Shown here piece by piece: positions 34,806 through 43,269 of a stretch of 64,000 nucleotides of DNA. The notes beneath the pieces are model-generated. The model saw nothing but the letters and a program-made list of their open reading frames with translations, ran no database searches and was not told where the DNA came from. How positions within the stretch are numbered: position 1 is the first letter of the stretch; each line of letters opens with the position of its first letter. The stretch comes from Moduliflexus sp964602655 (GTDB taxonomy: Bacteria > Moduliflexota > Moduliflexia > Moduliflexales > Moduliflexaceae), in the NCBI GenBank assembly GCA_964602655.1, contig CAZRSF010000015.1:28411-92410 (forward strand). The letters are read 5' to 3'. Position numbers and translations under genes: made by a program.

Positions 34806-36209
34806 ATGATCAAACAAACTCATCCACTTATTTTGACAGGCCTTGTCGGGTCTGATGCCTTGATGACGTGCTCATCCTGGGCAATTGCCTATTATCTGCG
34901 TTTCCAGACCAATCTCATCCCGGTCAGCAAAGGCATTCCGCCATTCGATGTGTATTGGCGGCTGATTATGCCGATTCTGGTGATGTGGGGCGTGATTTTT
35001 CATATTTCCGGCCTCTATCGCCCACGCCGAGGCAGTTCGCAAGCCGAAGAATTCGTCACGATTTTTCAGGCCGTCACCGTTGGCGCAATTTTACTGATTA
35101 CCTTTAATTTTTTTTATCCCCAATCCTCCTATTCTCGCCTTGTATTGCTCTATTTCTGGGGCATGAATATTTTTGCTATCGGCTTAAGCCGCTCGCTGAC
35201 GCGCAGTTTAGTGGATTATGCGCGCACGAAAGGCTACAACTTACGACATATCCTGATCGCCGGCGCCGGAAATTTGGGCTGCGAACTGACGCGCAAAGCG
35301 CATACCTACACCGAGTTAGGCTTGAATGTCATCGGCTTTGTGGATGACGATCCGAAGAAACAGGGGAAAATGATTGACGGGACGCGGGTGTTAGGGACGC
35401 TCAACGACATTAATCGGATTATTCGGGAACGCGGCGTCCAACAATTGTTCATCGCCCTGCCGATGACCGCACACGACCGCGTGCTGGAACTGCTCGCTTC
35501 AGTGGATCAAGAATGCGTGGATGTCAAATTCATTCCCGATCTGATGCAATACATCAGCTTGCGGGTCGGCGTGGAAGAATTGGATGGCATTCCGATTGTC
35601 AATTTGCGGGAAAGCCCGATTCAAGGCTGGAACAGCGTCATCAAACGCGGGTTCGACATCGGCTTTTCGCTGCTGTTTCTGCTGATCTGTTCTCCGGTAA
35701 TGGCGCTGTTAGCCGCGCTGATCAAATTGAGTTCCCCCGGCCCGGTGTTGTATAAACAAACACGGATGGGGCTGGATGGGCATGTGTTCGATATGTACAA
35801 ATTTCGTTCCATGCGCGTGGACGCCGAATCGAAGAGCGGCGCGGTCTGGGCCAGAAAGAACGATCCCCGGCGCACGAAACTCGGCACGTTCATGCGTTCC
35901 ACCAGTCTGGACGAATTGCCGCAGTTTTTCAATGTACTGACAGGCGATATGAGCCTTGTCGGGCCGCGCCCGGAACGTCCGCCGTTCGTGCAGAAATTCC
36001 GCGAGCGCGTGCCGCAATACATGCTGCGCCACAAAGTCAAATCCGGCGTGACCGGCTGGGCGCAGATTAACGGATGGCGCGGCAATACCTCGATTGAAAA
36101 GCGCATCGAATACGATCTGTATTACATCCAAAATTGGTCGGTCATGTTCGACGTGAAAATCATTCTCATGACGCTCTGGAAAGGCATGGTCAATAAACAT
36201 GCGTATTAG
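34806..36209 (+). CDS. Undecaprenyl-phosphate sugar-phosphate transferase (WcaJ/exopolysaccharide)
   Basis: This 467-residue membrane enzyme starts lipid-linked exopolysaccharide repeat units by moving a hexose-1-phosphate from UDP-sugar to undecaprenyl phosphate. Four N-terminal helices and a CoA-binding/Rossmann-like domain (ILIAGAGNLGCEL) come first. A further helix and the catalytic bacterial sugar transferase domain follow (YKFRSMRVDAE, ARKNDPRRTKLGTFMR, STSLDELPQFFNVLTGDMSL, VGPRPERP). This is the WbaP/WcaJ layout. GGAGG precedes the start. No glycosyltransferase cluster follows, only a GNAT gene six bases downstream. Confidence 0.9.
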   Translation: MIKQTHPLILTGLVGSDALMTCSSWAIAYYLRFQTNLIPVSKGIPPFDVYWRLIMPILVMWGVIFHISGLYRPRRGSSQAEEFVTIFQAVTVGAILLITFNFFYPQSSYSRLVLLYFWGMNIFAIGLSRSLTRSLVDYARTKGYNLRHILIAGAGNLGCELTRKAHTYTELGLNVIGFVDDDPKKQGKMIDGTRVLGTLNDINRIIRERGVQQLFIALPMTAHDRVLELLASVDQECVDVKFIPDLMQYISLRVGVEELDGIPIVNLRESPIQGWNSVIKRGFDIGFSLLFLLICSPVMALLAALIKLSSPGPVLYKQTRMGLDGHVFDMYKFRSMRVDAESKSGAVWARKNDPRRTKLGTFMRSTSLDELPQFFNVLTGDMSLVGPRPERPPFVQKFRERVPQYMLRHKVKSGVTGWAQINGWRGNTSIEKRIEYDLYYIQNWSVMFDVKIILMTLWKGMVNKHAY

Positions 36210-36214
36210 ACGGG

Positions 36215-36724
36215 ATGAACATGATGGATATTTTGATTCGCCCGATGAATATAGACGACGCGGAAGCAATCGTCAATATCTTTAACCCCATCATCGCCAC
36301 GCAGAAATACACGCTGTTCGATACGCCGTTGACTGTTGACGCCGAACGCGAATTTTTAGCAACCTTTTCGCCGCGCGGCATTTTTCATGTCGCTGAACTC
36401 CAGGAAACTGCTGAACTCGTCGGCTTTCAATCGCTTGATCCCTTTGCCGCATATACTCACGCCTGCGACCATGTCGGCGTGATTGGAACATACACCGCCT
36501 TAACGCATCGCGGCAAAGGCATCGGACAACAACTTTCGCAGGCGACCTTTGCCGCCGCCAAAATGCGCGGCTATGAAAAAATCTTCGCCTATGTTCGCGC
36601 CGATAACCCCACTGCCTTGAATTTTTATCTGAAACTCGGTTTTAGAATTATCGGAACTGCCCAAAAACATGCCAAATTTCATTCCGGTTATGTGGATGAG
36701 ATTCTCATCGAAATGTTTTTATGA
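36215..36724 (+). CDS. GNAT-family N-acetyltransferase
   Basis: A 169-residue acetyltransferase of the GNAT fold with the acetyl-CoA loop HRGKGIGQQL, preceded by the strand VGVIGTYTALT and followed by NPTALNFYLKLGFRIIG. The family acetylates amino groups of small molecules or proteins. The gene begins six bases after the sugar transferase stop, so it is likely co-translated. Its product might modify a nucleotide sugar for the polysaccharide, but nothing in the sequence proves that. An alternative start is the next ATG at 36221. Confidence 0.8.
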   Translation: MNMMDILIRPMNIDDAEAIVNIFNPIIATQKYTLFDTPLTVDAEREFLATFSPRGIFHVAELQETAELVGFQSLDPFAAYTHACDHVGVIGTYTALTHRGKGIGQQLSQATFAAAKMRGYEKIFAYVRADNPTALNFYLKLGFRIIGTAQKHAKFHSGYVDEILIEMFL

Positions 36725-36824
36725 AAACGGCAATATTTCGGTGAGTCGCGGCAGATGTTTACGAGTCGGCGTCGGAGATGAAACGCGCGTGAAAAAAAAG
36801 AGCGTAAAAAAACAGAGAGAATTC

Positions 36825-36854
36825 TTGACAGCAATCTGAGTTCTCTGCTATAAG
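36825..36854 (+). promoter_or_regulatory. Sigma-70-type promoter
   Basis: TTGACA (36825-36830), an 18-base spacer and TATAAG (36849-36854) stand about 70 bases before the GTG start of the zinc-ribbon/SCP2 gene. The intergenic region is otherwise AT-rich and featureless. Confidence 0.65.
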
Positions 36855-36925
36855 TAATTGCAATTCTTCTTACATGTTGAGATGTCGTTATTTTACCAAC
36901 CCTCTTTGTCGGAGGTGAACACGTC

Positions 36926-37717
36926 GTGGAAAAAATTGTGACGCAATGTTCGAATTGTCAAACCAAACTCAAAATAGATGATGAAAAAATCGGCAAGAAA
37001 GTGAAATGTCCGAAATGCGCAACCGTGTTTGTCGTCGCGCGCGCGGATGAGGCTCCGAAAGTTGCCGCGCCAGTTCCTGCGGCGGCTCCGGATAAAATTG
37101 TCGCCCAATGTGCGAGTTGTCAGGCCAAATTGAAAGTTGGCGCGGAAAAAATCGGGAAAAAAGTGAAATGCCCGAAATGTCAGGCGATTTTTACAGTGGA
37201 AGATTCAAGCGCCGTCTCGAAGTCGCTGACGCCGCCTTCTGAGCCGCGCTTCGAAAAGCCGAAAGCCGCTCCATCGGCGCCGCCGACCGCGAAGCCAACG
37301 GCTGCCGAGCAAGAGCCTAAAATGCCAGAAGAACCCGCAGCCCCGGCATTCGTTCCGCTGAAAGATCGTCCGCGTCCGTTGCAACCGAAAGACTTTTTCG
37401 AAACGCAGTATACGCGCTTTTTGCCGGAAAAAGCGGAAGGCGTGGATGCTGCGATTTCTTATACGATTGAAGGCGACGGGGGCGGCGAATGGTCATTGAC
37501 CGTGAAAGACGGCAAATGCGATATTCGGGAAGGCGGAAATCCTTCGGCCAAGACGCATGCGAAGATGTCGTCGAAAACCTACCTCCAATTGGCGATGGGC
37601 AAATTGGACGGGCGCGTTGGCTTCATGCTCGGCAAGATCAAAATCAAAGGCGATAAAGCGTCGGTCGCGACAGTGCGCGAATGTTTCCGCGTTGCGTCGA
37701 AAGACGAAATCGCGTAA
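36926..37717 (+). CDS. Tandem MJ0042-type zinc ribbons fused to an SCP2-like domain
   Basis: This 263-residue protein has two near-identical zinc ribbons (residues 8-36 and 62-90), each CxxC...CPKC as in QCSNCQTKLKIDDEKIGKK and its repeat. A Pro/Ala-rich linker (about 95-150) and an SCP2 sterol-carrier-like domain follow (about 155-260, ending KGDKASVATVRECFR with a typical MGKLDG core). SCP2 domains bind hydrophobic ligands. The MJ0042 ribbon is usually found at the start of membrane or regulatory proteins. GTG 36926 is the start, behind a perfect GGAGGTGA. There is no membrane segment. Confidence 0.8.
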   Translation: MEKIVTQCSNCQTKLKIDDEKIGKKVKCPKCATVFVVARADEAPKVAAPVPAAAPDKIVAQCASCQAKLKVGAEKIGKKVKCPKCQAIFTVEDSSAVSKSLTPPSEPRFEKPKAAPSAPPTAKPTAAEQEPKMPEEPAAPAFVPLKDRPRPLQPKDFFETQYTRFLPEKAEGVDAAISYTIEGDGGGEWSLTVKDGKCDIREGGNPSAKTHAKMSSKTYLQLAMGKLDGRVGFMLGKIKIKGDKASVATVRECFRVASKDEIA

Positions 37718-37723
37718 TTTTTA

Positions 37724-37753
37724 CCCCTGTCAGGGTTTTAAACCCTGACAGGG
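37724..37753. repeat. Palindrome, CCCTGTCAGGGTTT family
   Basis: Arms 37725-37738 and 40-53 of the same block (37740-37753) are exact complements around one T. The palindrome lies 7 bases after the zinc-ribbon/SCP2 stop and before the convergent tdk gene, so it may serve both 3' ends. Confidence 0.85.
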
Positions 37754-37775
37754 ATCGCCGATTCTTTTCGCGGCG

Positions 37776-38324
37776 TTATTTTTTCTTCCCATTCAAATGG
37801 GCGCATTTGCGGCAACGCGCCTCATAAATATCCGAATAGCCAATCAGAATATTCCCATTCTGCGGGCGTTCTTTGCGGTATGAAATATACGCTTCGCCGC
37901 CGCAGACCATGCAGACCGCTTGAAGTTTATCCACCTGCTCGGCCACGCACATCAACGCCCCCATCTGCCCGAACGGCTCGCCGCTGGAATACATTTCGCA
38001 TCCGGCGAGAATCACGCGCTTGCCCATATCCGCTAATTGATTCACGACCGCCAGAATGCCATCATCGAAAAATTGCGCTTCGTCAAGCCCGATGACAGTC
38101 GCCTCGCCGATCTTCGCCAGAATCTCTTCGGATTTATCAATCGTAATACACGACATTTTCGAGACATCGTGCGAGACAATATGATGCTCGCTGTAACGGG
38201 TATCAATGCTTGGTTTGAATACAACGACTTTTTGTTTGCCGATTTCCGCGCGCGTCAAACGCCGGATCAATTCCTCGGTTTTCCCGGAAAACATGCTCCC
38301 TGCAATTACTTCGACTCGTCCCAT
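37776..38324 (-). CDS. tdk: Thymidine kinase
   Basis: The 182-residue type II thymidine kinase phosphorylates thymidine to dTMP in the salvage pathway. Walker A is GSMFSGKTEEL, the Walker B/active-site region is GLDEAQFFDD, and the lasso-like substrate loop includes YEARCRKC. Two cysteine pairs (CMVC and CRKC) bind structural zinc. ATG 38324 follows GAGGG at a suitable distance. Upstream in-frame ATGs would add 22 residues unlike the family. Confidence 0.92.
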   Translation of the reverse strand: MGRVEVIAGSMFSGKTEELIRRLTRAEIGKQKVVVFKPSIDTRYSEHHIVSHDVSKMSCITIDKSEEILAKIGEATVIGLDEAQFFDDGILAVVNQLADMGKRVILAGCEMYSSGEPFGQMGALMCVAEQVDKLQAVCMVCGGEAYISYRKERPQNGNILIGYSDIYEARCRKCAHLNGKKK

Positions 38325-38543
38325 AATATGCCCTCGCTCTGCCTGAATTCCTCGTTTTGCGACAACACGACGGGGACGCATGTCACGCAAACGGCAGAAG
38401 TTGTCAACCGGAAAAAATCGTTGTGAAGCAAAAGCGCGAATTTTTTCTTGACGCTTCTGGCGATGTGTAGGATGTATTCATGCTACCTCATGTTTTTATA
38501 AATTTCATCATCTCAGATTTACTATTTTTACGAGGGACATCAC

Positions 38544-39167
38544 ATGTCAGAAGAATCGTCGTCGCATCGTCATAAATTGACCTATAGCAGCTTTACATTA
38601 GACATGATTCGAAAACAATTTGCCGTGACGATTCGCATCCAGCCGATTTTTACGGAAACCATTCCTGCTGTCGCGCCGCCGGACATGCTGATGATGTTTT
38701 TAGAAAAAACGCTGCCTTTGCCCTTAATTAGCGAAAAAGCCCGCTCGGAGTTTATCGTTGCGCCCGTGTTGTTAGCCTGGCGCGAGCTTGTTCAACAGCA
38801 TATCAACATTTATTCGGGCATCCGTTTCGATGTCGCGCCGGAAGAAGGACTGCAAGGCACATGCGATTTCATTGTCAGCAAAACGCCGCCGCTTCCGACG
38901 CTTCAAGCGCCGCTGTTAGTTGTGCTGGAAGCGAAGAAAAACGACATTGATCTTGGCTTAGGGCAATGCGCTAGTGAAATGGTTGCCGCCCAACGCTTCA
39001 ATGCACAGGAAGAGATTGAAAACCGCCCCGTCTATGGGTGTGTGACCACCGGCGAACTCTGGCAGTTTCTTCGTCTGCATGAGCATGTGCTGACGATTGA
39101 TCCCGAACGCGTGTATATCAAAGAACTTGAACGATTATTAGGTCTGTTTGTTCATATCGCATCATGA
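38544..39167 (+). CDS. Uncharacterised protein with possible PD-(D/E)XK nuclease-like core
   Basis: This 207-residue protein contains GTCDFIVSK, then LLVVLEAKKNDID, then GLGQCASEMVAAQRFN. An aspartate, an E-x-K and a downstream Gln in this order and spacing match the PD-(D/E)XK nuclease fold. Such proteins occur widely in cyanobacteria and other environmental bacteria without a known role. The last part (YGCVTTGELWQFLRL) is a conserved feature of that group as I remember it. GAGGG precedes the ATG. It is not next to other defence genes here. Nuclease activity is inference. Confidence 0.55.
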   Translation: MSEESSSHRHKLTYSSFTLDMIRKQFAVTIRIQPIFTETIPAVAPPDMLMMFLEKTLPLPLISEKARSEFIVAPVLLAWRELVQQHINIYSGIRFDVAPEEGLQGTCDFIVSKTPPLPTLQAPLLVVLEAKKNDIDLGLGQCASEMVAAQRFNAQEEIENRPVYGCVTTGELWQFLRLHEHVLTIDPERVYIKELERLLGLFVHIAS

Positions 39168-39194
39168 TGACTGTTTTATCAATGGAGGCTTTTG

Positions 39195-40580
39195 ATGAAT
39201 CGCGACACCGCTAAACATCTTGTGCCGGTCTTGTACCGGCTGTTGCTTATCGTTGTTCTCACGTTCGTGATCGGCTCGACGGAAAAGGTCATGCGCGACG
39301 CGGGCGAAATGACGAAAATCGCCGTGCTGCTGGGCATTCCGTTGCTCGGCTTCCTGACATGCCGCAAGGCAATTCTCTGGAAACGAATTGTGATCGGGCT
39401 AATTGCCGGCTTGTTTGCCGGGATGATTTTCGGCGAAGCGGCTACCATGATCAAACCGGTCGGGACGCTCTTTCTGCGCCTCGTCAGCATGTTGATCGTG
39501 CCGCTCGTCTTTTCCACCGTCATTATCGGCGCGGCGAGCGCGGGGAATATACAGCGATTGGGACGGCTTGGCCGCAAAACCGTGCTGCTCTATCTGCTGA
39601 CGACCACGCTGTCGCTGCTGATCGGCGTGTCGCTCGCCTACATGCTGCAACCGGGCATCGGCGTGGAATTGCAGCCCGACGCGCAGGCTGCGCCGACGGA
39701 AACGCCGCCGCTTGTGGATACGCTGCTGAAGGTCGTGCCGACCAACATCATCGCCGCCTTTGCCGAAGGGAACATTCTGCAAATTCTGATTGTCGCGATT
39801 TTGTTCGGAATCAGCCTGTCGCTCGCCGGATTTCGCGGCAATCCGGTGGAAAAATTTTTCGAGGCGTTTGCGGAAACCATGTTCAAGATGACGTCGCTCG
39901 TCCTCGATTTCGCGCCGTATGCCGTCTTTGCGCTGATTGCCAGCGTGTCCGGCCACTATGGACTTGATGTGCTGCTGCCGCTCTTCAAGCTGATTGCGGT
40001 CATGTACCTCGGCTATCTGATGCAGGCGATTCTTGTCTATGGCACGTTATTGCACTTCTGGGGGCATCTCAGCCTGAAACGCTTTTTCAAAGGCGTGTTC
40101 GAGGCGGTGACGGTTGCGTTTTCGACGTCCAGCAGTTCCGCCACGCTGCCGATTACGATGCACTGCGCCGAGGAGCATCTCGGCGTGTCGCGCAATGTGA
40201 CAAGTTTCGTGCTGCCGTTCGGCGCGAACATCAATCTTGACGGCACGACGCTCTATCATGGCGTCTGCGCCCTGTTTGTCGCGCAAGTGTATGGGATTGA
40301 CCTGAATGTCGAACAATATGCCGCCATCATCTTGACCGCGCTGTTCGCCTCGATTGGCACGGCGGGCATTCCGGGCGCGGGGCTGATGACGCTGCCCATT
40401 ATTCTCTATCAGGCGCGGCTGCCGATTGAAGGGATCGCGCTGATTGCCGGAGTTGACCGGATTCTCGACATGGCTCGCAGCACGATCAACGTTTTAGGCG
40501 ATGCCTGCGTCAGCGTCGTTGTCGCCGAATCGGAAGGCGAAATCTCCGATCCGAATATCACAAAACAAACAGAACTATGA
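39195..40580 (+). CDS. Dicarboxylate/amino acid:cation symporter (SDF/DAACS family)
   Basis: This 461-residue sodium- or proton-coupled symporter has the serine-rich re-entrant loop (TSSSSATLPITM), the cation/substrate motif FVLPFGANINLDGTT, the second loop GIPGAGLMTLPII and the helix 8 motif VDRILDMARSTINVLGDAC. The aspartates and NxxxD point to an acidic substrate such as glutamate, aspartate or a C4-dicarboxylate. An extra N-terminal region with additional helices is present. GGAGG lies six bases before ATG 39195. Its stop overlaps the start of the TRAP small permease by four bases. Confidence 0.88.
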   Translation: MNRDTAKHLVPVLYRLLLIVVLTFVIGSTEKVMRDAGEMTKIAVLLGIPLLGFLTCRKAILWKRIVIGLIAGLFAGMIFGEAATMIKPVGTLFLRLVSMLIVPLVFSTVIIGAASAGNIQRLGRLGRKTVLLYLLTTTLSLLIGVSLAYMLQPGIGVELQPDAQAAPTETPPLVDTLLKVVPTNIIAAFAEGNILQILIVAILFGISLSLAGFRGNPVEKFFEAFAETMFKMTSLVLDFAPYAVFALIASVSGHYGLDVLLPLFKLIAVMYLGYLMQAILVYGTLLHFWGHLSLKRFFKGVFEAVTVAFSTSSSSATLPITMHCAEEHLGVSRNVTSFVLPFGANINLDGTTLYHGVCALFVAQVYGIDLNVEQYAAIILTALFASIGTAGIPGAGLMTLPIILYQARLPIEGIALIAGVDRILDMARSTINVLGDACVSVVVAESEGEISDPNITKQTEL

Positions 40581-41059
40581 TGAAAAAATTCCTCTACCTT
40601 CTCGATAATTTCGAAGAATCCCTGGCCGGATTCGCCTTACTGCTGATGGCGCTGCTCTATTTTCTCGAAGTGGTGCTACGCTATCTGTTTTCCCATTCGA
40701 TTGCCTGGATCGAAGAATTCCTGCGTTATTTGATGGTCTTCATTACATTTTTTGGCGCCAGCGTCGCCATCAAATACGGCGCGCACATGTCGGTCAATAT
40801 CATCGAATTTATCCCTTCCAAGCCATTGAAACGGGCGATTGAACTGTTTGTGCCGTTGTTAGGCATCCTCTTTTCCGCGTGGCTCGTCTATCTCAGTTGG
40901 CTGTTAATGCTTCGCATCAAAGGTTTCGATCAGCAAACTCCGGCAATGCAGATTCCAATGTATATTCCTTACAGCATTCTGCCGCTCGGCTTCGTCTCGA
41001 TGTGCGTTCGATTCGTCGTCCAATTCATCAACCGGCTTAAGCCCGCAACACAGGCGTGA
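40577..41059 (+). CDS. dctQ: TRAP transporter small permease (DctQ)
   Basis: A 160-residue protein with four membrane helices. It has the DctQ signature around helices 2-3: FLEVVLRYLFSHSIAWIEEF, then LRYLMVFITFFGASVAIKYGAHM. The final helix ends with PYSILPLGFVSMCVRF. DctQ pairs with DctM to form the membrane part of a TRAP transporter, driven by a sodium or proton gradient. It starts within the stop codon of the SDF symporter (ATGA overlap) and ends four bases before dctM. Confidence 0.88.
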   Translation: MMKKFLYLLDNFEESLAGFALLLMALLYFLEVVLRYLFSHSIAWIEEFLRYLMVFITFFGASVAIKYGAHMSVNIIEFIPSKPLKRAIELFVPLLGILFSAWLVYLSWLLMLRIKGFDQQTPAMQIPMYIPYSILPLGFVSMCVRFVVQFINRLKPATQA

Positions 41060-41063
41060 TGGT

Positions 41064-42341
41064 ATGCTGACATTGATTATTGTTCTCTTTATTGCCCTGC
41101 TCCTGAGCAGCGCGCCGATTGCGATTGTCATCGGTCTAACTTCGATTGCTGCGATTGCCTTACTCACCAATGTCCCGCTGCGCGTGATTCCGCAGCAATT
41201 GTTCGCGGCGGTGGATTCGTCGTCGCTGATGGCCGTGCCGCTCTTTATTTTAGCCGGTCAGATTATGACGGTCGGCACGATTTCGGATAGTCTGATCAAA
41301 ATCGCCAGCCATCTTGTCAGTTCCCTGCGCGGCGGTTTGGCGATTGCCGCCGTCCTCGCCTGCGCCTTTTTCGCCGCGATTTCAGGGTCAAGCCCGGCGA
41401 CGGTCGTGGCGGTCGGCGGCATTATGATTCCGGCGCTGATCAAACGCGGCTATTCTCAGAATTTTGCCACCGGTTTGCTCACCAGCGCCGGGTCGCTCGG
41501 CATCATGATTCCGCCGAGCATTCCGATGATTATCTACGCCCTGATTATGAACGTGTCGGTCACGGAAGAATTTCTCGCCGGAATCGTGCCGGGGTTGGTG
41601 ATTGCCGCGTTTTTTATCGTTTATAGCGCGGTTCAGGCTCACCGAAAAGGATGGGACGCGCCGGAGCGCACGAATCTGCGGGAATTGCTGGTTGCCATGA
41701 AACATGGTGTCTGGGGGCTGCTGCTGCCGGTGATCGTGTTAGGCGGCATTTATGGCGGCGTCTTTACGCCAACTGAAGCGGCGGCGGTGTCGGTCGTCTA
41801 TGCGCTCTTCTGCGAATTATTCTTTTATCGGAGTCTCACATTCAAAGATGTGCCAAAAATCGCGCGTGAATCCGCGATTCTTTCCGCCGCGCTGCTGTTT
41901 ATCGTGGCGAATGCCTCCTGTCTTTCGTGGTTTCTCGCCAGTCAGCAGGTGCCGAATACAGTCGCTCTCTATATCGGTGACGTCGTCACATCGCGCTGGA
42001 TGTTCCTGCTGTGCGTAAATCTGTTTTTCATCTTTTTAGGCACGTTTATGGACATCGTGTCCGCGATGATTATCCTCTGCCCGATTCTGCTGCCGATGCT
42101 GCAAAAGTTTCAAATTGACCCGGTGCATTTCGGCATTATTATGATCGTCAATATCGAAATCGGCTTTTTATCGCCGCCGTTCGGCCTGAATCTGTTCGTC
42201 GCTTGCGGCATCACGAAACAATCGCTGGTCGCGGTGGCTCGCGCCGTGCTGCCGTTTCTGCTGATCATGATTTTCGTGCTGCTGCTGATTTCTTACGTGC
42301 CGCAGATTTCGCTCTGGCTGACGAATCTGTTGATAAAATGA
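41064..42341 (+). CDS. dctM: TRAP transporter large permease (DctM)
   Basis: The 425-residue DctM subunit has about twelve helices. Its family features include AVPLFILAGQIM, AISGSSPATVVAVGGIMIP, TGLLTSAGSLGIMIPPSIPM and GVFTPTEAAAVSVVYA. It catalyses solute uptake together with DctQ and a periplasmic DctP binding protein. No DctP gene is adjacent: a TIR gene follows and the SDF symporter precedes. The transporter must therefore share a distant binding protein. The substrate is probably an organic acid. Confidence 0.9.
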   Translation: MLTLIIVLFIALLLSSAPIAIVIGLTSIAAIALLTNVPLRVIPQQLFAAVDSSSLMAVPLFILAGQIMTVGTISDSLIKIASHLVSSLRGGLAIAAVLACAFFAAISGSSPATVVAVGGIMIPALIKRGYSQNFATGLLTSAGSLGIMIPPSIPMIIYALIMNVSVTEEFLAGIVPGLVIAAFFIVYSAVQAHRKGWDAPERTNLRELLVAMKHGVWGLLLPVIVLGGIYGGVFTPTEAAAVSVVYALFCELFFYRSLTFKDVPKIARESAILSAALLFIVANASCLSWFLASQQVPNTVALYIGDVVTSRWMFLLCVNLFFIFLGTFMDIVSAMIILCPILLPMLQKFQIDPVHFGIIMIVNIEIGFLSPPFGLNLFVACGITKQSLVAVARAVLPFLLIMIFVLLLISYVPQISLWLTNLLIK

Positions 42342-42353
42342 TAGAAATTATTC

Positions 42354-42380
42354 GTAGGGCGAAACACAGTTTCGCGCTAC
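42354..42380. repeat. Palindrome GTAGGGCGAAAC/GTTTCGCGCTAC
   Basis: Twelve-base arms (42354-42365 and 42369-42380) with one mismatch flank ACA. It lies immediately upstream of the TIR gene and belongs to the GTAGGGCG family. Confidence 0.7.
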
Positions 42381-42393
42381 AGTTGAATCGAAT

Positions 42394-43194
42394 ATGGCTA
42401 TTAATCCAATATTTCTCAAAGAACTCTCCGCATTTTTGACGCCGCTGCCGCCGTTTCAGGATGAACCATCACGTCGCGCCCTGCTGATTAACGTTGGGTT
42501 AAGCGACTTGCTCGCGCAAATCAGTTGCAGCGGAACGACGGCGAATTTCGTCCCGCTTGTAGTCAATCACCTTGCCAATTACGGTACGCGTCCCGACGGT
42601 CGGCCAGCGCTGGCGCATTTGATCGAGGAGGTCGCTCGACACGTCGGCAACGATAAACAAGCCCGCATCCAGGAGTTTTTAACGCAACTGCAGCCGCAGC
42701 AAAGCAACAAGAGTTCGCAACCTCCACTGAATTCTCCAATCGCGGCGATTGCATCAGAGAAAAAAACAGCGTATAAATACGATATTTTCTTGAGCCATCA
42801 CAACAACGACAAAATGCAGATCGAAGCGCTCGCAACCTGGTTGAAGACTCAGGGCGTGGCGGTCTGGTTCGATTCCTGGAACCTCGTCCCAGGTTTTCCC
42901 TGGCAGGAAGGGATCGAGGAGGGGATTTTACAGAGTCGGTCAATGGCGGTGTTTGTCGGCGCGTCAGGATTGGGGCAATGGGAAATCCCGGAGATGCGGG
43001 CGGCGATTCAACTCTATGTGGAGCGGAACAGCCCCGTTGTGCCGATTCTGCTGCCGGGCTGCCCTGCCGACATCACGCTGCCGCTGTTGCTGCGACGCTT
43101 CGCCTGGATTGATTTTCGGAACGGATCGGATACGTTAGAAACACGCGAAAAACTGCTCGCGGCGATTCGGATATATCGAGACGTACAAAAATGA
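42394..43194 (+). CDS. TIR-domain protein with N-terminal effector-associated-like domain
   Basis: In this 266-residue protein, residues about 1-95 form a small helical domain (LLINVGLSDLLAQI, FVPLVVNHLANYGTRPDGRP, HLIEEVARHVG). It resembles the effector-associated (EAD) adaptor domains of bacterial conflict systems. A Gln/Ser-rich linker leads to a TIR domain from about 128 (KYDIFLSHHNNDK, AVWFDSWNLVPGFPW, GIEEGILQSRSMAVFVG). The glutamates in GIEEGI are at the position of the NADase catalytic residue. It therefore may deplete NAD on activation. No partner gene with a matching EAD is adjacent. The ribosome site is poor. Confidence 0.75.
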   Translation: MAINPIFLKELSAFLTPLPPFQDEPSRRALLINVGLSDLLAQISCSGTTANFVPLVVNHLANYGTRPDGRPALAHLIEEVARHVGNDKQARIQEFLTQLQPQQSNKSSQPPLNSPIAAIASEKKTAYKYDIFLSHHNNDKMQIEALATWLKTQGVAVWFDSWNLVPGFPWQEGIEEGILQSRSMAVFVGASGLGQWEIPEMRAAIQLYVERNSPVVPILLPGCPADITLPLLLRRFAWIDFRNGSDTLETREKLLAAIRIYRDVQK

Positions 43195-43198
43195 GGAA

Positions 43199-43231
43199 AG
43201 CTGTCAGACATGTTCGACCTGTCTGACAGCT
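43199..43231. repeat. Palindrome AGCTGTCAGACA/TGTCTGACAGCT
   Basis: Twelve-base exact arms flank a nine-base loop, five bases after the TIR stop codon. It is of the same GTCAGACA family as 59757-59789. Confidence 0.75.
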
Positions 43232-43234
43232 CAC

Positions 43235-43260
43235 AATAAAACCCGCGACATAACGCGGGG
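43235..43260 (-). terminator. Rho-independent terminator of the HU gene
   Basis: Read on the minus strand, CCCGCG and CGCGGG (from 43254-43259 and 43242-43247) enclose a six-base loop and are followed by TTTTATT. It lies about ten bases past the HU stop. Confidence 0.75.
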
Positions 43261-43269
43261 CGCCGGATG

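Noticed and set aside
38448..38476. Promoter before the 207-residue protein (TTGACG with TAGGAT)
   Set aside because: Spacing to any acceptable -10 box is 14 or 21 bases, outside the usual range.
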